Shown here one piece after another: positions 29,890-52,782 of a stretch of DNA of 64,000 nt; positions within the stretch are counted from its first letter, which is position 1, and each line of letters begins with the position of its first letter. The notes under the pieces are model-generated. The model did not search any database, was not told the DNA's origin, and saw only the letters and a list, made by a program, of their open reading frames with translations. The translations under genes and the position numbers were made by a program. This DNA is from Bugula neritina. Its lineage: Eukaryota > Bryozoa > Gymnolaemata > Cheilostomatida > Bugulidae. The DNA is taken from NCBI GenBank assembly GCA_964035545.1, contig OZ037765.1, positions 5,019,698 through 5,083,697 on the forward strand, given 5' to 3'.

Positions 29890-32800
29890 ATGGTGTGGAA
29901 TCTGTTGCTGCCAGTGCTTGTAGCTCTCACCTCAATCCTTGCGTCCTTCACTGGTAAGTTAAAGTCAGCTTTGAAATATTTCAATATGTGAAACAGCCAC
30001 AGAAGCTTGGGATGTTTTCTTCCATAAATTTGTTCATCAGCTGTAGTTAGATGCCACACAAGGTAGCTGACTGCTATGCTGCCTGGCAGCTTATCTCAAT
30101 ATTATTGGATTAAATTATTTAGTCATTATCTGGCTAATAGTGTTGCCACCTTTGATCTTATTATTAGGCAGTTTAGTGTGATAGACTCTGTCACTCATTA
30201 GTCCCATAGAAAGCAATTAGTGACAGGTCATGTAGGTAGTGGCAGTAGAACAAATCTGATGGGAAGGAAATTGAAAAGTGCACAAATATTGCTGATAATA
30301 GTTGCTAACAATGGATGACTAACTACAGTCTTAGTTTATATCAGATGATCAATTACAATTTCTGACAATTTAAAAAGGGAAATCATATAAGTAAAACTTG
30401 AATATTACAGCTACCTATTATGCAAATACTTGTTAATAACATTACGGAGTTACTAAAAACCAATACATTGATGGAAGCTGTCTTGATTGTGGCATAGAAT
30501 TACGTTTTTTGCTGTGTTTATTTTGCTTGTAACAATATGCAAGATGAGTTGCTAGAAATATGATATTGGTACTATAATATAATTGGCATCATGTTTTGTG
30601 CTAAAGTGTTGTTGCAATTGATAATGTATTAAATTTCTCACTTTTCTAGTATCTGTCACAAATGACAATGTAGCTATTTCAGCTCCCAACCAATCCATTC
30701 ATTCAAATTTAAAAATTCTGTTGAGTTTGTGTAATCTTTGACAATTGATCAAGTTAAAAAATTAACGGCAATGAAAGGGATCACAGAGTGTATTTGGATT
30801 GCTGATATTTATTAAACACTTTCATTGAATGCTGTTTGTAATACATACGCCGAGGGGCGTTGATTAGGAGTCATCCATGCGGAACGGCTAAGTACATTCA
30901 AAGCCGCCGCTCTATTATTCTTCATTACCGATTGTTTACAGAGCACCAGGAGTTGACAATTACAATTTATTATTCTACCAAATTTCGTCTGCTATCCTAG
31001 CTAAAGGTGTTTATCTTTTTGAGCTTCTCCTTCATTCTAATTAACTGCTTGCATACAGCATAATGAAACCAAACAATCAGAGAAAAAGAAGAAAACAAAC
31101 CATTACAGAGTTTACACTTTAACCTTGAGCTTTGAACAGTTCTTTGGTGTTTGAAATACTTATGCACACCGTTGTAGGCAAAAATCTACTCTGGGTTTGG
31201 TGTGCAATGGAATGATTGCTTTTATCATAAACAGGTTTACTTCTAAAGGTTAAATTTATGAAAACAGTGGTGAAAACCAAATGCAGATATTTATTTGTAA
31301 AAAGTGTTATCTTTTTACAACCTTTATAAGATATGGAGGTGTTTTGTGGGCTCATACTTGACGTATGACTCATGATATATTTTATCTAGCAATTAAAGCA
31401 AAGTTATAGCTACATCTAATTATTTCAATACCCAATTGTAGAGATGTGCATGCTCAGAGGATAGACTTTTCTATTGTCGTTTACTTTGTTAAGATATTGT
31501 TTTTCTGCTTTAGCTTAACATTCAAAATTTATGTCTTTTTGAATAACGCCAGTGAGCACAACTCTTAATAATTCATAATTTCCTAACTCTTAATAATTGA
31601 AATTACAGCTAGAAATCGATGTACATTTAAAGACCTATTTATTCTATCTAATTTCAGCTCTTAAAGCGCTGTACTCTTGACTGAGTAGTATTGTGTGATT
31701 TGTGTTACTATGGAAATAGTGCATGATCGTACTAGTCATATACATTGTACAAGGCTATATATGTAATACATTGTTTGGTTTTTCTTATATGGTAAATCAG
31801 AAGAACCTATGTGTATACTCTGCATATATAGTGAACTGTATTTTGTAGAAGGAACAATATATACAGAATCTCAAGACTTAGTGCATCAAATAGGGGAGAC
31901 AACATCATTCATATGCTCAGCTAAGCTCTCTGTTGGAGGTAAAACAATTTTGAGGAAAAAACTTGATAGATTTATAAGTGCAATTTGTTGTTATCTCTTG
32001 ACCAGTAAAGCTTTGCTTTTATACAGTAGATTATAAAATCATATCTTACCACAGCATCATTAATTTTGTGCTGTCCTAACTTGGACTAAGCTGAGTGACA
32101 CTTTTTAACACTAAAATGAAAAATGGCTTGATTCTACATAGATAGCTTTCATTTCTACAATTGTTTTTTATTACTTAGTTTATTAATATTCAAATTGCCG
32201 TATTTTTATCAATCTATCTATATTTTATTCACTAACTTCATTTAATATTGTTTAATCATCCAAAAAGTAGATAACTCACAATTTCCATCAATATTTTTCA
32301 AATGGCTGTATATTAGCCTTTTGTGTAAAACACTTGAATAAATTTGATAGCAATTTATTCAACAAAAAGCAAACTATTTTTGAAATTGATGAATTTTTTC
32401 AAAATATTTTTGTTTTTTTAGATGTAATGATAGTTTCGAGTCCAGAGAGATCAGCTGTTGTAGTGACAGCCGTCTCTTTAGATAGTGTCACACCAATAAT
32501 AATTCAGGGCTTTGAATCTCAGGTGGTTGCAGGTAATTTTTTAATTTGATTTCTCATGTATTGCAATTTACTTTATTTCTGTACAACTTCGATAATAAAT
32601 TCAAAGCAATAAAATCAGGGGAAGTAGGATTATAATTTTGCGGGCTTTATTTGTTTTTTTTTCACATCTTACCTTTCATTCCATCATGCGGCAGAAATAC
32701 TAATCTTATAAAGAAGCTCTGTGCATTATTCTTTTGCTATTTATTTTAGAGTTAGGAGCAGCTATTAGTGCAACAAACCCACCATACCGAAACATCACCA

Positions 32801-35800
32801 TAACGTATAACATTGACAGCGTGACAGCTAATGACAGTGGAATCTATGAATGTGAGAAAGGGGCTGTAAAAAGAAACTTTAACTTAAGAGTTGTGGGTGA
32901 GAAAACTATAAAAAATGGTCTAATTAAAGGAGTTTACTTTTTAAAAAGAACATAATTGTTGAAATTATTATAAAACTCAAAGTTTTAATATCTATCCTTC
33001 ATTTCATCAGTGGTGATCATTCAGATTTTATTAGTTAATATATTTCAACTTGACTAAAATTTCTAAAACTTAAAATTAATACTTAAGCTAAAGATAATAT
33101 ATTATGCATAGATAATATTAAAATTAATATTATTGCTTAGTTTTGAATTCTAAGATTACAATTTACTACCAGATGTGTTGTACTTTACCAAATAATTTTT
33201 ATATTATAATTATGTAATAGCTGTTATATATTAATTACTACATAATTAGTATATAATTATATAATAGCTATAATTCAATGTGCGATGGTGAACTGAATAA
33301 GCAGGTACTTGCAGGTCCCCCCACAGAGATCTCTGTCACTGTGGACAGACTTCAAGGAGTAAATCTGACTAAGGATCTCACCTATGACCGCAACAGGTAT
33401 CACGACAGCAGAGCTCTTTGGTGGGCCCATGTCGCCCTGGATCAGCCTGGCAACTTTGATATTACTGCTGCCATCACTGCTGACCCTGTAGCAGACGTCA
33501 CATGGTACAAAATCGCACCTGGCAGCGTAAGTTATGATTTCGTTAATTTTTCTTATAAAAATATATACATGTAGTATAACATCTTTATTAATAGAATTAA
33601 CTGTAAACACTTTGCTATTACTTTAAACAGCTGATAATTTCAAAAATTAAACAATATTTTTAATTAAAGTAATTAGTCGAGATATTGTTTTACAGTTCAT
33701 ATTAGAAGTTGCCTGCTTCGGCATTCTTAGAAAGTTTTGAGTTTGCATTTGAAAGTTTTAAATTAAGTGTGAGACGTTTTTTATATTTTAGACAGAAAAA
33801 TTACTAGTAGCTGCCGGAGAAGTAATAACTATAGAGAGAATGGACCCTAATTTAAATGGCAGTCAGTTTATATGTACGGCCATGAATGACTATGGTGAAA
33901 TCAGTGTATCGGTCCTTATTGAACTGATGTGTAAGTTATATACTATGCTAAACTGTTGTATGCTAAGAATATAGTTTGGATTGCTTAATGAAGTCATAAA
34001 TACTATGCATAAAACATAAGAAAATATATGCAAAATATTATTAGAATGTATGCACAATATTCTATTTACATCAGAGTTAAATGACGCACTTGTTTTAATA
34101 GATAAACCGAGGGATCCTGTCATTAGTATGCCAGATGCATACCCTGAGGAGGGTAAACCACTATTCATAGAGTGCTTGTTTGACGCCCATCCTCCAGCTA
34201 CTGTCTTCTATACCAAAGAAGATCCAGTAACTAAGCAGTGGGAGAGAATTGGCACAGGGCAGGTATGTGACGCAGTTTCAACGTACGCCCGTTGTCTTAT
34301 TTTCTCATAAGTTTGCACAAAAAAGGTTTAAATATTTCAATTAAATTACTTAATGACGTGAAACAATCTTTTTAGGTAACACATTTTTACAAAGTTTTCT
34401 TTTTATTTATAATTTATTCATAAAAAAAAACAAATTTCCAATTTCCTTTATTATAAATATGCTCCATTACATTTATTTTAAACTGCGATACACTTGTGCT
34501 TTAGAGTAAAGCAACTCCCAAAATTCTCTCAGAATGAAGCTGGATGGGTGTTCTCTAAGTAGGCAGTATTATCGTAACTGTTATGGTAATTCACGGATTA
34601 ATTTTTAGAGCCAAGGACTGTATATAAATGATGTGCAGTTGGACAGAGATGTTGGTACATATAAATGTGTTGGTGAAAATTCTCTTGGAGAATCAGAAGG
34701 AGAGATTCGAATTCATGGTACTTTAGCAACTATTGATTTACTAACCATAATAATATATAGTTCATTTATCACACATAATTTTTCAACCAATGATTTTCTA
34801 ACCATAATATATACTGTATGTATCATATTGTAATTTTTTTATTCAACAAAAAACAATTATCAGTACTGATTTTTTAGGTAAACCCAAAAGTGTAGATATT
34901 CATGTGGGAGACATTTATGGCGACAGCGTGGATGTGCACTTGGCAGCCTTCTCAGCTGTTGCAGTGCTCTTCAGATTGAGTTTAAACTATACAGACGAGG
35001 TGAGTTGATGTTTCTACTGTCTCAATTATATCATTTAGCTTTTAATACTCGGTTAATTGAGTCTTTGTAATTGTTTTTTATAAATAAGCAACATATGTAT
35101 TGTGTGTGTGTGCTCTCGAGTGGTATGTATGTTAGTGTGTTAATGTGTGTGTGTGTGCGCGTGTGTGTGTGAGTGTGTGTGTCTGTGTGTGTTTGTGTAT
35201 GTTAGTGCTAATGCTAGTGTGCGTGTGTGCGTGTGTGTGTGTGTGTGCGTGTGTGCGTGTGTTGAAAACAACTTTAGTAGCTTTGACACATTTAGTATTG
35301 TGTATCAACAAGTATTCTGCATGATAGTGTATATGTATCTCGTTTTGAATTTATGTAAGCAAAATATAAATCACTTTTTTGCTATTGTCCAAAATTTTAT
35401 ACTTTTAGAAGGGTGTTGAAGTCCAGTTTGCGGAAACGATAGATAAACGGTCAATGCAAGCACCTCCCAATATACGGGTTCCTTATGAAATAAAACTACC
35501 GAAAACTAAAACTCTGTATTCACTTAGCTTGGAGGCATCGAATAGACATGGAAACGCCTTTTCCTCTGAAATGAATATCACTAGTGCCCATGGTATGTTG
35601 AATTCTACGCTTCTGCTAGCTGTGGTGAGAGGGGGGGGGGGTGTCAACTGTTAACAGGTCAATGTCCATTAAATACTTTGCTATTAAAAACTTAATGCTA
35701 CATATTGAACAACTGGCAGTAGGAGTAAAAGCTGAGTTCATTGTTTTGTGTTACAAGCATGGTTAGTTGTCAAAATTTTCTACAAAACCAAATTTCGAAG

Positions 35801-36164
35801 AAAAATCTGGATTACTCATTCCTAAGATCTTTTTTGCTAATACTTATATTTTTGATTAGCTTTATGCTCTAAGAACCAATAATTTTGTAGCATAAATATT
35901 AATGAAATCTCACACTTTCATAATATAACTTTTCTACTTAAACAGAACATTTATCATATGAAAGTATAAAATGCTAAATTATTATCCCTCAGTCCTTGCT
36001 AAATTTCAAGGTTATGTTTTACAGAGGGTGTCACTAGACCCGCTACAACCGAGATTAAACAAGCCACTTCAACTTATCAAATATCTTCAGCCACGCCGAG
36101 ATACAATGGACGCTCATTATTATTTATAGTTTTATGTTTTACCCTGAAAAGTTTTATGTTATAG
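29890..36164 (+). CDS. Gene C: secreted 3xIg-FN3 protein with GPI-type tail
   Basis: Eleven exons: 29890-29953, 31849-31938, 32422-32532, 32750-32896, 33315-33526, 33792-33930, 34102-34262, 34609-34717, 34878-34999, 35409-35592 and 36025-36164 (TAG). They join without a stop into 492 residues. Residues 1-21 are a signal peptide (MVWNLLLPVLVALTS...). Ig1 covers about 22-137 (FICSAK and GIYECE cysteines), Ig2 138-254, Ig3 255-344 (FIECLFD and GTYKCVGENS) and an FN3-like domain 345-446 (TLYSLSLEASNRHG). The last exon ends NGRSLLFIVLCFTLKSFML, hydrophobic to the stop, like a GPI-attachment signal. Ig2 keeps the core Trp (VTWYK) but has Ala where the B-strand Cys is expected. The exon-7 acceptor is the one at 34101; an AG 27 bases earlier would create a stop. 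It is closest to gene D in inverted orientation. Role unknown; probably a cell-surface adhesion or recognition protein (inference). Confidence 0.85.
35100..35262. repeat. Interrupted GT microsatellite
   Basis: GT runs with GC and GA interruptions sit in the short intron between the two FN3-coding exons of gene C. The protein-like open frame over it is an artefact. Confidence 0.9.
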
Positions 36165-36930
36165 AATGTGTTACATAATATATTATAGTAATAGTTAAGC
36201 AGAGGTTGACTTAGATGGAATGAGAACGTTTCTAATTCCTGCAATATATATTTTTTCATCTAATTAGCAATATAATTTTGTACATAAAAGTTGCAGTAGT
36301 AAAAGAAATGTGTCTAGAAAAGTAAATTTACATTTATGGTGCTACAAATTTACTTTAAGTTATGCTGTCCTTACAATTTTGTTTTCTAGCTACGCGTGGG
36401 TGCAGTTCGTTGTATTTGTGTTGTTATATATGAGTTTCAGACATTTATTAGTATATAGTAACTTTAAATTATATCAATTCATTTTTTTTTTAGTTTTATC
36501 TAATAAACGAGTTTATCAGTTACTAGCTTATGCCACTCTTCCCTATTTTTAAAGATCTTTGCCTACAACATTTTTGTAGAAAAACATAATATATAAATAA
36601 CATACAAATGGTACATGAAAAAAATTAATTTAAATTATGCAACAATTAGAATATTTTAGAAACTCAGAGAATAAAATCTTGAAGAGTGTGTAGAAAACTT
36701 GTATAGTTGCTTTGAAAAATATTACAAAAACAGGTAACACTTTTTGCACTTTAAAATTATTTAAGAATTTATGCATTTTACACATTAATATAATGCAGAT
36801 TCTCAAGCTTTATTTAGAGGTGTGAAAATATTTTGGTTAGCATTAACATTACAGCATCTGTGAACTTGAAATTTGCAGATTAATTTTATTTGAGCTTTAA
36901 ATAAGTTCAATGGCTGTTTCTACAGGTGAT
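36165..36930. other. Spacer between genes C and E
   Basis: The first ~100 bases match, in reverse complement, the sequence after the stop of gene D, so they are probably shared 3' UTR. The rest should hold the promoter and 5' UTR of gene E. An in-frame upstream ATG at 36910 and a TTTCTACAG just before 36928 leave two possible starts for gene E. Confidence 0.45.
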
Positions 36931-45647
<8,717 letters not shown>

Positions 45648-46808
45648 AAGTCAAGCACTATGTTGATATGCTCTGTACAGACTTCAGAAATAACTAATTT
45701 CTATGTTATGACATATCTTATGCATATCATAAAAAATATTTCAACACTTTACCTTCTTATGGCAAGATTTCAAAAGATTGTTTGCATACCACATTTAATT
45801 TGCATAGAGTTGAGCCAGCTGATGTATATGCTTTGTTCATTAACTGCTGTACTGTAACTTAGAGTAGAGCATAGCAACAAGGATCAGATGTAGTCTAACG
45901 CTGGAGAGTTGAACTGGTAAATCTATAGTAAGCTGGCTATGTGTAATGTATCTAGCACAGCTAATGGCATCATTGATATAAACAGGAACTCTCAAACTGT
46001 ATTGCCAGCATGACGAGAGGCACATATCGAGCCCTCACCATAAGGGATTCATTTTCACAGGGATCAAAGGCAATTTTCTTAGTAAATCACAAGATTTTGC
46101 ATCAATTTTTCTCTATGTGTTTTGGTTCTTCACATAATTTCTACTCATAAGCCATAAGATTGAATATTATTTTCACAGTTTCTCCGTGACTTCAGATTCG
46201 GGTGAAGTAAATGTTACAAAATCAGGTGAATTTTAAACTGCCTGAGTCAGTTTAAATTAAAATTTAAAGTTTAAATATTTCAAAACATCTAAAAGGTTGG
46301 AGACATTTCTTCTTCTACATAATGTATTGTGCTATGTATTGCATTATTTGATAAAATTAAACAAAACATTCAAAGACCAAAACTCTTACCTTTGCCAGAG
46401 ATCACAAAAGTCTCTAAAGATATCGAAAACTGGCATAAGCCAGTAACTGATCAAATTTATAACTTGGTTATTTGATAAAATTAAAATATAATAAATGTAT
46501 TGACATAAATCCAATTTCACTAAATATCTTCACCTCATACAATATCATATATGTCAAAATTGCACCTTATACTTATAGCTAAAAGCAAAATTGTAAGGAC
46601 AGTATATAATTTATAGTAAATTTTTGACACCACATTATAGATTTATATTTTCTCTAGACCCACGTTTGTTGTGCTACTGCAACTTCTTGCTTTGTGTAAA
46701 AATCATATTGCTAATTAAATCAAAGAATATATATATTGCAGAAATTAGAAACTTTTCCATTCCATTTAAGTCTACCTCTGTTTAACTATCACTATATTAT
46801 ATAACATT
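45648..46808. other. Spacer between convergent genes E and D
   Basis: Genes E and D end tail-to-tail here, so it should hold both 3' UTRs. The segment at about 46690-46808 matches, inverted, the sequence after the stop of gene C. No coding exon is seen. Confidence 0.5.
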
Positions 46809-49800
46809 CTATAACAAAAAATTTTTCAGAGTAAAACATAAAACTATAAACAATAATGAGCGTCCATTGTGTCCCGGCATGACTGCAGCTGAATCAACTT
46901 TAATCTTAGCTGTGGCGGGTCTAGTGTTGCCCTCTGTAATACACGATCTTGACTCTTAGCAAAGACTGACGGCTAATATTTAGCAGTTTATAATTTGAAG
47001 ACAAAACCAATAAAAATGAGAAAAATTAAATCATATAAATTCAGGACTTTATGATTATTTATATTGCACAAGCAATAGTTCTTAGTGCATATAAATCTAA
47101 TCAAATATATAAGTAAAAACATAAACTATATTAGGGATGAGTAATCAAAACATTTTCAAAAAGCTAATTTATAAAATTGTTTGGTGATTCGCCATGCTTG
47201 TAATACAAAGCAATGAGCCCAGCTTTTGTAGCAGCTAATTAAAATTGGGTCTTCTGCTAACGAGAGATTAGAAGGGGATTGACAAGTAAATACCAACATT
47301 TCGAGTTCAATATTATTGACTTTGAAATGTTGCTAACAGAAGTGTAGAATTGAACATACCATGAGCAGTAGTGAAATTCACTGTAGGTGACACGGCGTTT
47401 CCAAGTCTATTGTATGCGACCAAGCTGAGTGAATACAGAGTATTACTTTTTAGTCTTATCATCTCATAAGGAATCCGTATATTGGGGGGTGATTGTATTG
47501 ACCTTTCATCTATCCTTTTTTTGGTCTGTACTTCGATATCCATCTACAAGTGTGAGAAACCCCTGATGGAAAGAGTTTTTGTTAGAACAGGCTAAGGACT
47601 TGTTTTAGATAAGGCACAGGAGCAATTATGACTGGATGCTCTTTCTAACATCACCAATGGCCTTTGTCGGGGTTCGAACCCATGACTTCGTGTTCACAAA
47701 CCAACTGCTTTAACCCCTAGACCACGGCTGCTCCCTTTCATCACTGAACTGAGTTAAGGATTGTTAATGATATTTTTTGCTAAGCATGAGCAGCAAAACT
47801 GTGCAGCTGTAACATAATTTTCTGTAGTTATGATAACGAAGGCACATCTATATTCCTGTTGAATGGCAATGTTATACTAAGGCAATACACATGGTTGATT
47901 ACTCAGAGAAGGAAAATGTAATTACAAAAATTAAGCTAACCAAATAATAAGAAAAGAAATATGATATAATTTGAGCCAGTTGAAGCATAAACTCACTTGT
48001 TCGATGTGGAAGTAAGTCAAATTGAAAATTACTGCAAAAGCTGAAGAGGCTGTCAAGTGCAGGTCGGCGCTGTAGCTATAAATAGTTCCTACTTGAATCG
48101 CTACAGTTTTGGGTTCTCCTAAAAAAGCAACACTTCTAATAAATTTGTCATCAAATAAACAAATTAAAATATGTAATAATGAAACCATATTTTATTCTCA
48201 TTAGTCAAAAAGTACCATGAATTCGAAATACTCCTTCTGACTCCCCAAAAGAATTTTCACCAACACATTTATATGTACCAACATCTCGGTCCAACTGCAC
48301 AGCCTGTATATACAGTCTTTGGCTCTACAAATTCACCCATGAATTACCATAACACTTGTGATAATGCTGCTACTTTCAAATGTTTAATTTGGAGTTTTCT
48401 TTACACTCCAAAAGCCGGCTCAATGTAAGGAGTAATAGAGCATATAGTAATAGCAAGTAAGGAACTATGTGATGAATGAATCTAGAAAGTTGTATTTTAT
48501 TGCTGTGTATGTTGGATAGACAGAGAATAGCAAATAAAACAATTCTGTAAAATGTTTTGCTACTCAAATTTACTTAGTTATTTTTATGCTACAAAATTTG
48601 AAAGATAGTTTAAAATCATCTAAAATCTTAATTCAGCCGTTTTAAAATACTTTTTTGCAAGCTTATGTGCTTTTTTAAAAAAAATTGAATAAATAATGTA
48701 AAGGCCTAGGCCTACTTTAAAAACTGTCCAGTCCTTTATCATCATAACGATTTTGCAATTTTGCAAAAAAATATCGCTTTTTTTCAAACAGAGTGAATAG
48801 TTTTATACACCAATGTACTGAAAACTTGAAAAGATCAAAGCAATATTTCAGAGTCTTCAATTTATTATCCTAAAACTCAGTAAAGCTAATAGTTCATAGC
48901 ACAAAATATTTTGGTAGAATAGAACTGCTTTTTTAAAGTGAAGACACATAAGAATTGCAATAAATACTATAAATTAATGACAGGTTTTGTAAGTTAGAAA
49001 CTATTATATACCTGTTCAGTGCTTATTCTCCCCCATATTTTAGTGACTGGGTTCTGTTTGCTGTAGTAGATAGTAGCCGGAGGGTTGGCGTCAAACGAGC
49101 ACTCTATAGAGAGTGATTTACCCTCCTCAGGGTATGCATCTGGCATACTAATGTCGGGAATTTTCGGTTTATCTAGTAGAACATGTGCACCAATTAACTC
49201 TAATGTAAATAAAATATTTTGCACATATTTTTGTAAATATTATACAGTCGGCATTATATTATAAGCATAGAGTTTATGGGCATATAGCACACAACTTACA
49301 CATCAGTTCAATAACGACCGATACACTGATTTCACCATAGCTATTCATGGCTGTACATATAAACTGACTGCCATCCAAATTAGGATCCATTCTCTCTACA
49401 GTGATGAACTTTTCAGTAGCTATTGTTAATTTTTCTGTCTAAAATAAAAAACCTCACGTGCACACTTGATTCAAAATTTTTAAAAACCGCAGTATTATTA
49501 AGAATAGCATCAATGCCAAAGCAGACAACTTATAAAACAGTATTTTAAATAATTTTTTGAATTTTAAAAATCTCAACTTTTTAAAATAATGTCAAAGTTT
49601 TTGCGGTTAACTCTATCAATAAATACACTACATGTACATTCTAATAAAAAAAGTCTATAAAATCATAGCTTACGCTGCCAGGAGTGATTTTGTACCATGT
49701 GACATCTGCTACAGGGTTAGAAGTAATGGCAGCAGTAATATTGAAGCTACCAGGCTGGTCTAAAACCACCTGGGCCCACCAAAGAGCTTTGCTGCCGTGA

Positions 49801-51727
49801 TACTTGTTGAGATCATAGGTGAGTTCTTGAATTAGCTCCACTCCCTGAAGTCTGTCCACAGTGACAGCGATGTTGGTGGGAGGACCTGCAAGCACCTGCT
49901 TATTCAGTTCATCATTGCACATTGTATTGTGATGATCATATAATTATATAATGATTCTATAATTAATGTTATAAAAATGTTACATAATAGTGATATAAAA
50001 TGCAACTCAGCTGAGAATAAAATTAATACTATAAATCAAACGTAAACAATAATAATATTTTCAATATTATTTTTGCATGGTATTTGTTCAAATTCTAAAC
50101 TTTAGAATACATTTTAATTTTTACTTGAGTTAAATCGAAATACTATATGTCTTAATATAGCAGACTGAATAAAGTATGATGAACAATTGTATTTTAAATG
50201 TCATAATAATTTTGTTCTTTTTAAAAACTAAACTTATATAGTTGAATATGAATAGTTCTTTGAAGCTTTCTCACCCTCAACTATCAATGTAAATGTTCTT
50301 TTCACAGCTCCTTTCTCACACTCATAGATGCCACTGTCATTAATGGTTACGCTATCAATATTATATGTTACGGTGATATTTCGGTACGGAGGGTTTGTTG
50401 AGCTAACAGCTCCTACATCTAAAGAATTAAAAAGATAAAATGAGCAGAACATCTTTATAAGATTATTTTTTCTTGAATATGGTTTCTCATAAATCAATAA
50501 ACTGTAGTATGTTAAATTACCAAACATTTAGTGTCATATTTCAATCTTATTTATTTTATAAATATCATGCTTAATATTTTCTTTTAAATTATGTATTATA
50601 TAAGATATAGAGTCAATTGCAAGATATGAAAAGTCAAACTAACAAATATTACCTGCAACCACCTGAGATTCAAATCCCTGAATTATCACTGGTTTGACAC
50701 TATCTAAAGAGACGGCTGTCACTACAGCAACTGTTCTTTTGGGATTGCTAACTATCATTGCATCTAAGGAAAGAGAACAAATATTTTGAAGATAGAGTTT
50801 GGTCTAATAAATCATTACTCTCACATTTTTTTCAACTGCTTTATACAAACATATTATAATATATCTTTGAAAATAGAAATACAAATTTGGAGTTATCTGT
50901 TTTGTAAGGAATTGAACAGCTATTAAACTTTAAGCTAGTGGATAGAATATAAATAGATGTGATATATACTATTTATTCGATTTTAAATTGTTGTAATTCG
51001 TTTTTTAAATAAAACCCAGACTATAGTAATCCTAGAAATGGAAATTATCTACATATGCAGAATCAAACATTTCTTATTTTACTATTCAGCGTTTCCTTTA
51101 GCTTGGCTTAAGTTAAGAGAGCAAAGAAGAAATGGTGCTGAAGAAGTATGTTGTACACCGTATTTCTTACTCTTCTGTGTATGCATGAGCACAACAAAAC
51201 CTTGTGGGTTAAAGGAGAGAAATGTTGTATACTATAGATCATATATTTTAACCGGAAAATTCTTACCTCCTAGGAAAAGTTTAGCTGAACATCTGATAAC
51301 TATAGTCTCTCCTATTTCTCGCTCTAAATCTTGAGATTGTGTATATATTGTTCCTTCTACAAAACGAAGTTTACTATATATGCAGAATGCACATATATTC
51401 TTTTGGTTTACTGCATAAACAAAGCAAAGATGCATATATTATATAGCTTTGTACGATGTATAAACAATTTTTATGATAACACATATAAACCCACCAGGCG
51501 ACCCTCCATATATCTGGCAAAGATAACCAGTATTAGTGTAATGGTTGAGTCAAACTACAGCTGGCCATGAAAAGATTTGGTATTATAAAACCTATCTGTG
51601 GCTGTTTTACATAACGAAATCCCTCAAAACTAATGAAATCTTTCAGAGCTGACTTTAACTTACCAGTGAAGGACACAAGGATTGAGGTGAGAGCTACAAA
51701 CACTGGCAGCAACAGATTCCACACCAT
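46809..51727 (-). CDS. Gene D: inverted paralogue of gene C
   Basis: Eleven minus-strand exons: 51727-51664, 51356-51267, 50763-50653, 50418-50275, 49885-49674, 49438-49300, 49172-49012, 48324-48216, 48118-47997, 47543-47360 and 46933-46809 (TAG). They give 486 residues. The layout is the same as gene C: signal peptide MVWNLLLPVFVALTSILVS, Ig1, Ig2, Ig3, an FN3-like domain and the tail NGRSLLFIVLCFTLKNFLL. Nine of the eleven exons have exactly the length of the C exon; exon 4 is one codon shorter and the last five codons shorter. The 5' leader, the start of intron 1 and the 3' UTR also match C, so the whole unit was copied in inverted orientation. All frames are intact, so it looks functional. 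Ig2 lacks its first cysteine (FNITAAIT), as in C and E. Intron 9 carries a SINE that C lacks. Confidence 0.85.
47551..47734 (-). mobile_element. tRNA-derived SINE in gene D intron 9
   Basis: Reverse-orientation copy of the 7737 family, with GGGTTCGAACCCC as B box and CTAGGGGTTAAAGC as A box. The homologous intron of gene C has no SINE, so the insertion probably postdates the C/D duplication. Confidence 0.75.
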
Positions 51728-51999
51728 CTTGTGTTCAGTTCAATAAGTAGAGGCTAGTCCTAGACAGAGCAGGGTGTGGAGTGTAAGTTTTATCTGCACC
51801 AGCGACTGTTCTTGTGGCATGACTGATAATAAAGATCCAAATTGTACATTTTTCATTAAAAGTAAAACCCAAAGCTAGTTGAATCTGTAAAGGTTTGGTT
51901 CAAATAAGCTAAAAGACATCAGAAAACTGCAGTCAATAACAACTACTTTTACTATGCCTTTCAAAATAATTTTGTTATAGCCTATAGCTGTTAGTATTA

Positions 52000-52034
52000 C
52001 AGAATAATTTACACTTTCAGTGTAAATTATTCTG
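52000..52034. repeat. Perfect 16-bp hairpin inside a longer inverted repeat
   Basis: CAGAATAATTTACACT (52000-52015) and AGTGTAAATTATTCTG (52019-52034) are exact complements around a 3-base loop. Imperfect pairing continues outward (TATAGCC near 51977 with GGCTATA near 52049). Confidence 0.75.
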
Positions 52035-52700
52035 AAATACCATAACAGGCTATAATAAAATTTATCTAGACTATTCGTATTAAAGTATTATAACATATTG
52101 CTACTGTTTTATTTTCAATGCTCGATATATTTGCTAAAGTTGAGCAAAAAGCAAAGCTGAAAATTTTGACATAAAACTGCTTACCATGTTCCTTGCAATG
52201 AAGATCTCTCATTTTAAAGCAATAAATAATTACTTAACGCAAAATTATAGCCAGTGTTTAGCAAAATTACTTAAATTATGCAACAATTGGAATATTTTAA
52301 GATCAAATACAAGAATATGACAATCATAGCAATATTATTACTATAAGCAGCTTATTCATCTTATAAGTTGACAATGTAACTTAATAAAGAGATCATGAGA
52401 TATATGCTTTAAATTGAAACTCACTGCACTACTGTTTGTTTATATCAGCTTATAATATACATCAAAGCATCAGCTGTTATTCAACCAATCACAAAAACTG
52501 TTCTAATTTGACTGTTAAAGGAGCTGCTAACATATAAGCTGCCATTTATTCTTTGTAGCAAAGTTCACACGACTCCCCCCTTTGTGTTTTTAAAATCTTG
52601 TAATACAGCTCACTTTCACTATGTTTTGTTGAAACATCTCATAATTTTCTGTTATTATATTTTGTATTAAAACTCTCATCACTGTTTAATTGACACACCA

Positions 52701-52782
52701 GTGTGTATAAGTGTGCGAGTGCAAGTGCGTGTGTGTGTGTGAGTGTGTGTGTATGTGTGCGTGTGTGCATGTGTGTGTGTGC
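52701..52782. repeat. Interrupted GT microsatellite
   Basis: GT-rich tract with GA, GC and AT interruptions between genes D and F. Confidence 0.9.

Noticed and set aside
34074-34101. Alternative acceptor TACATCAG for exon 7 of gene C
   Set aside because: Joining there to the T left by exon 6 creates TAG. The acceptor at 34101 (TTTTAATAG) keeps frame and corresponds to the acceptors used in D and E.
36077-36552. Hydrophobic open frames between genes C and E
   Set aside because: They lie in probable 3' UTR and spacer, lack splice sites and signal logic, and resemble AT-rich noise.
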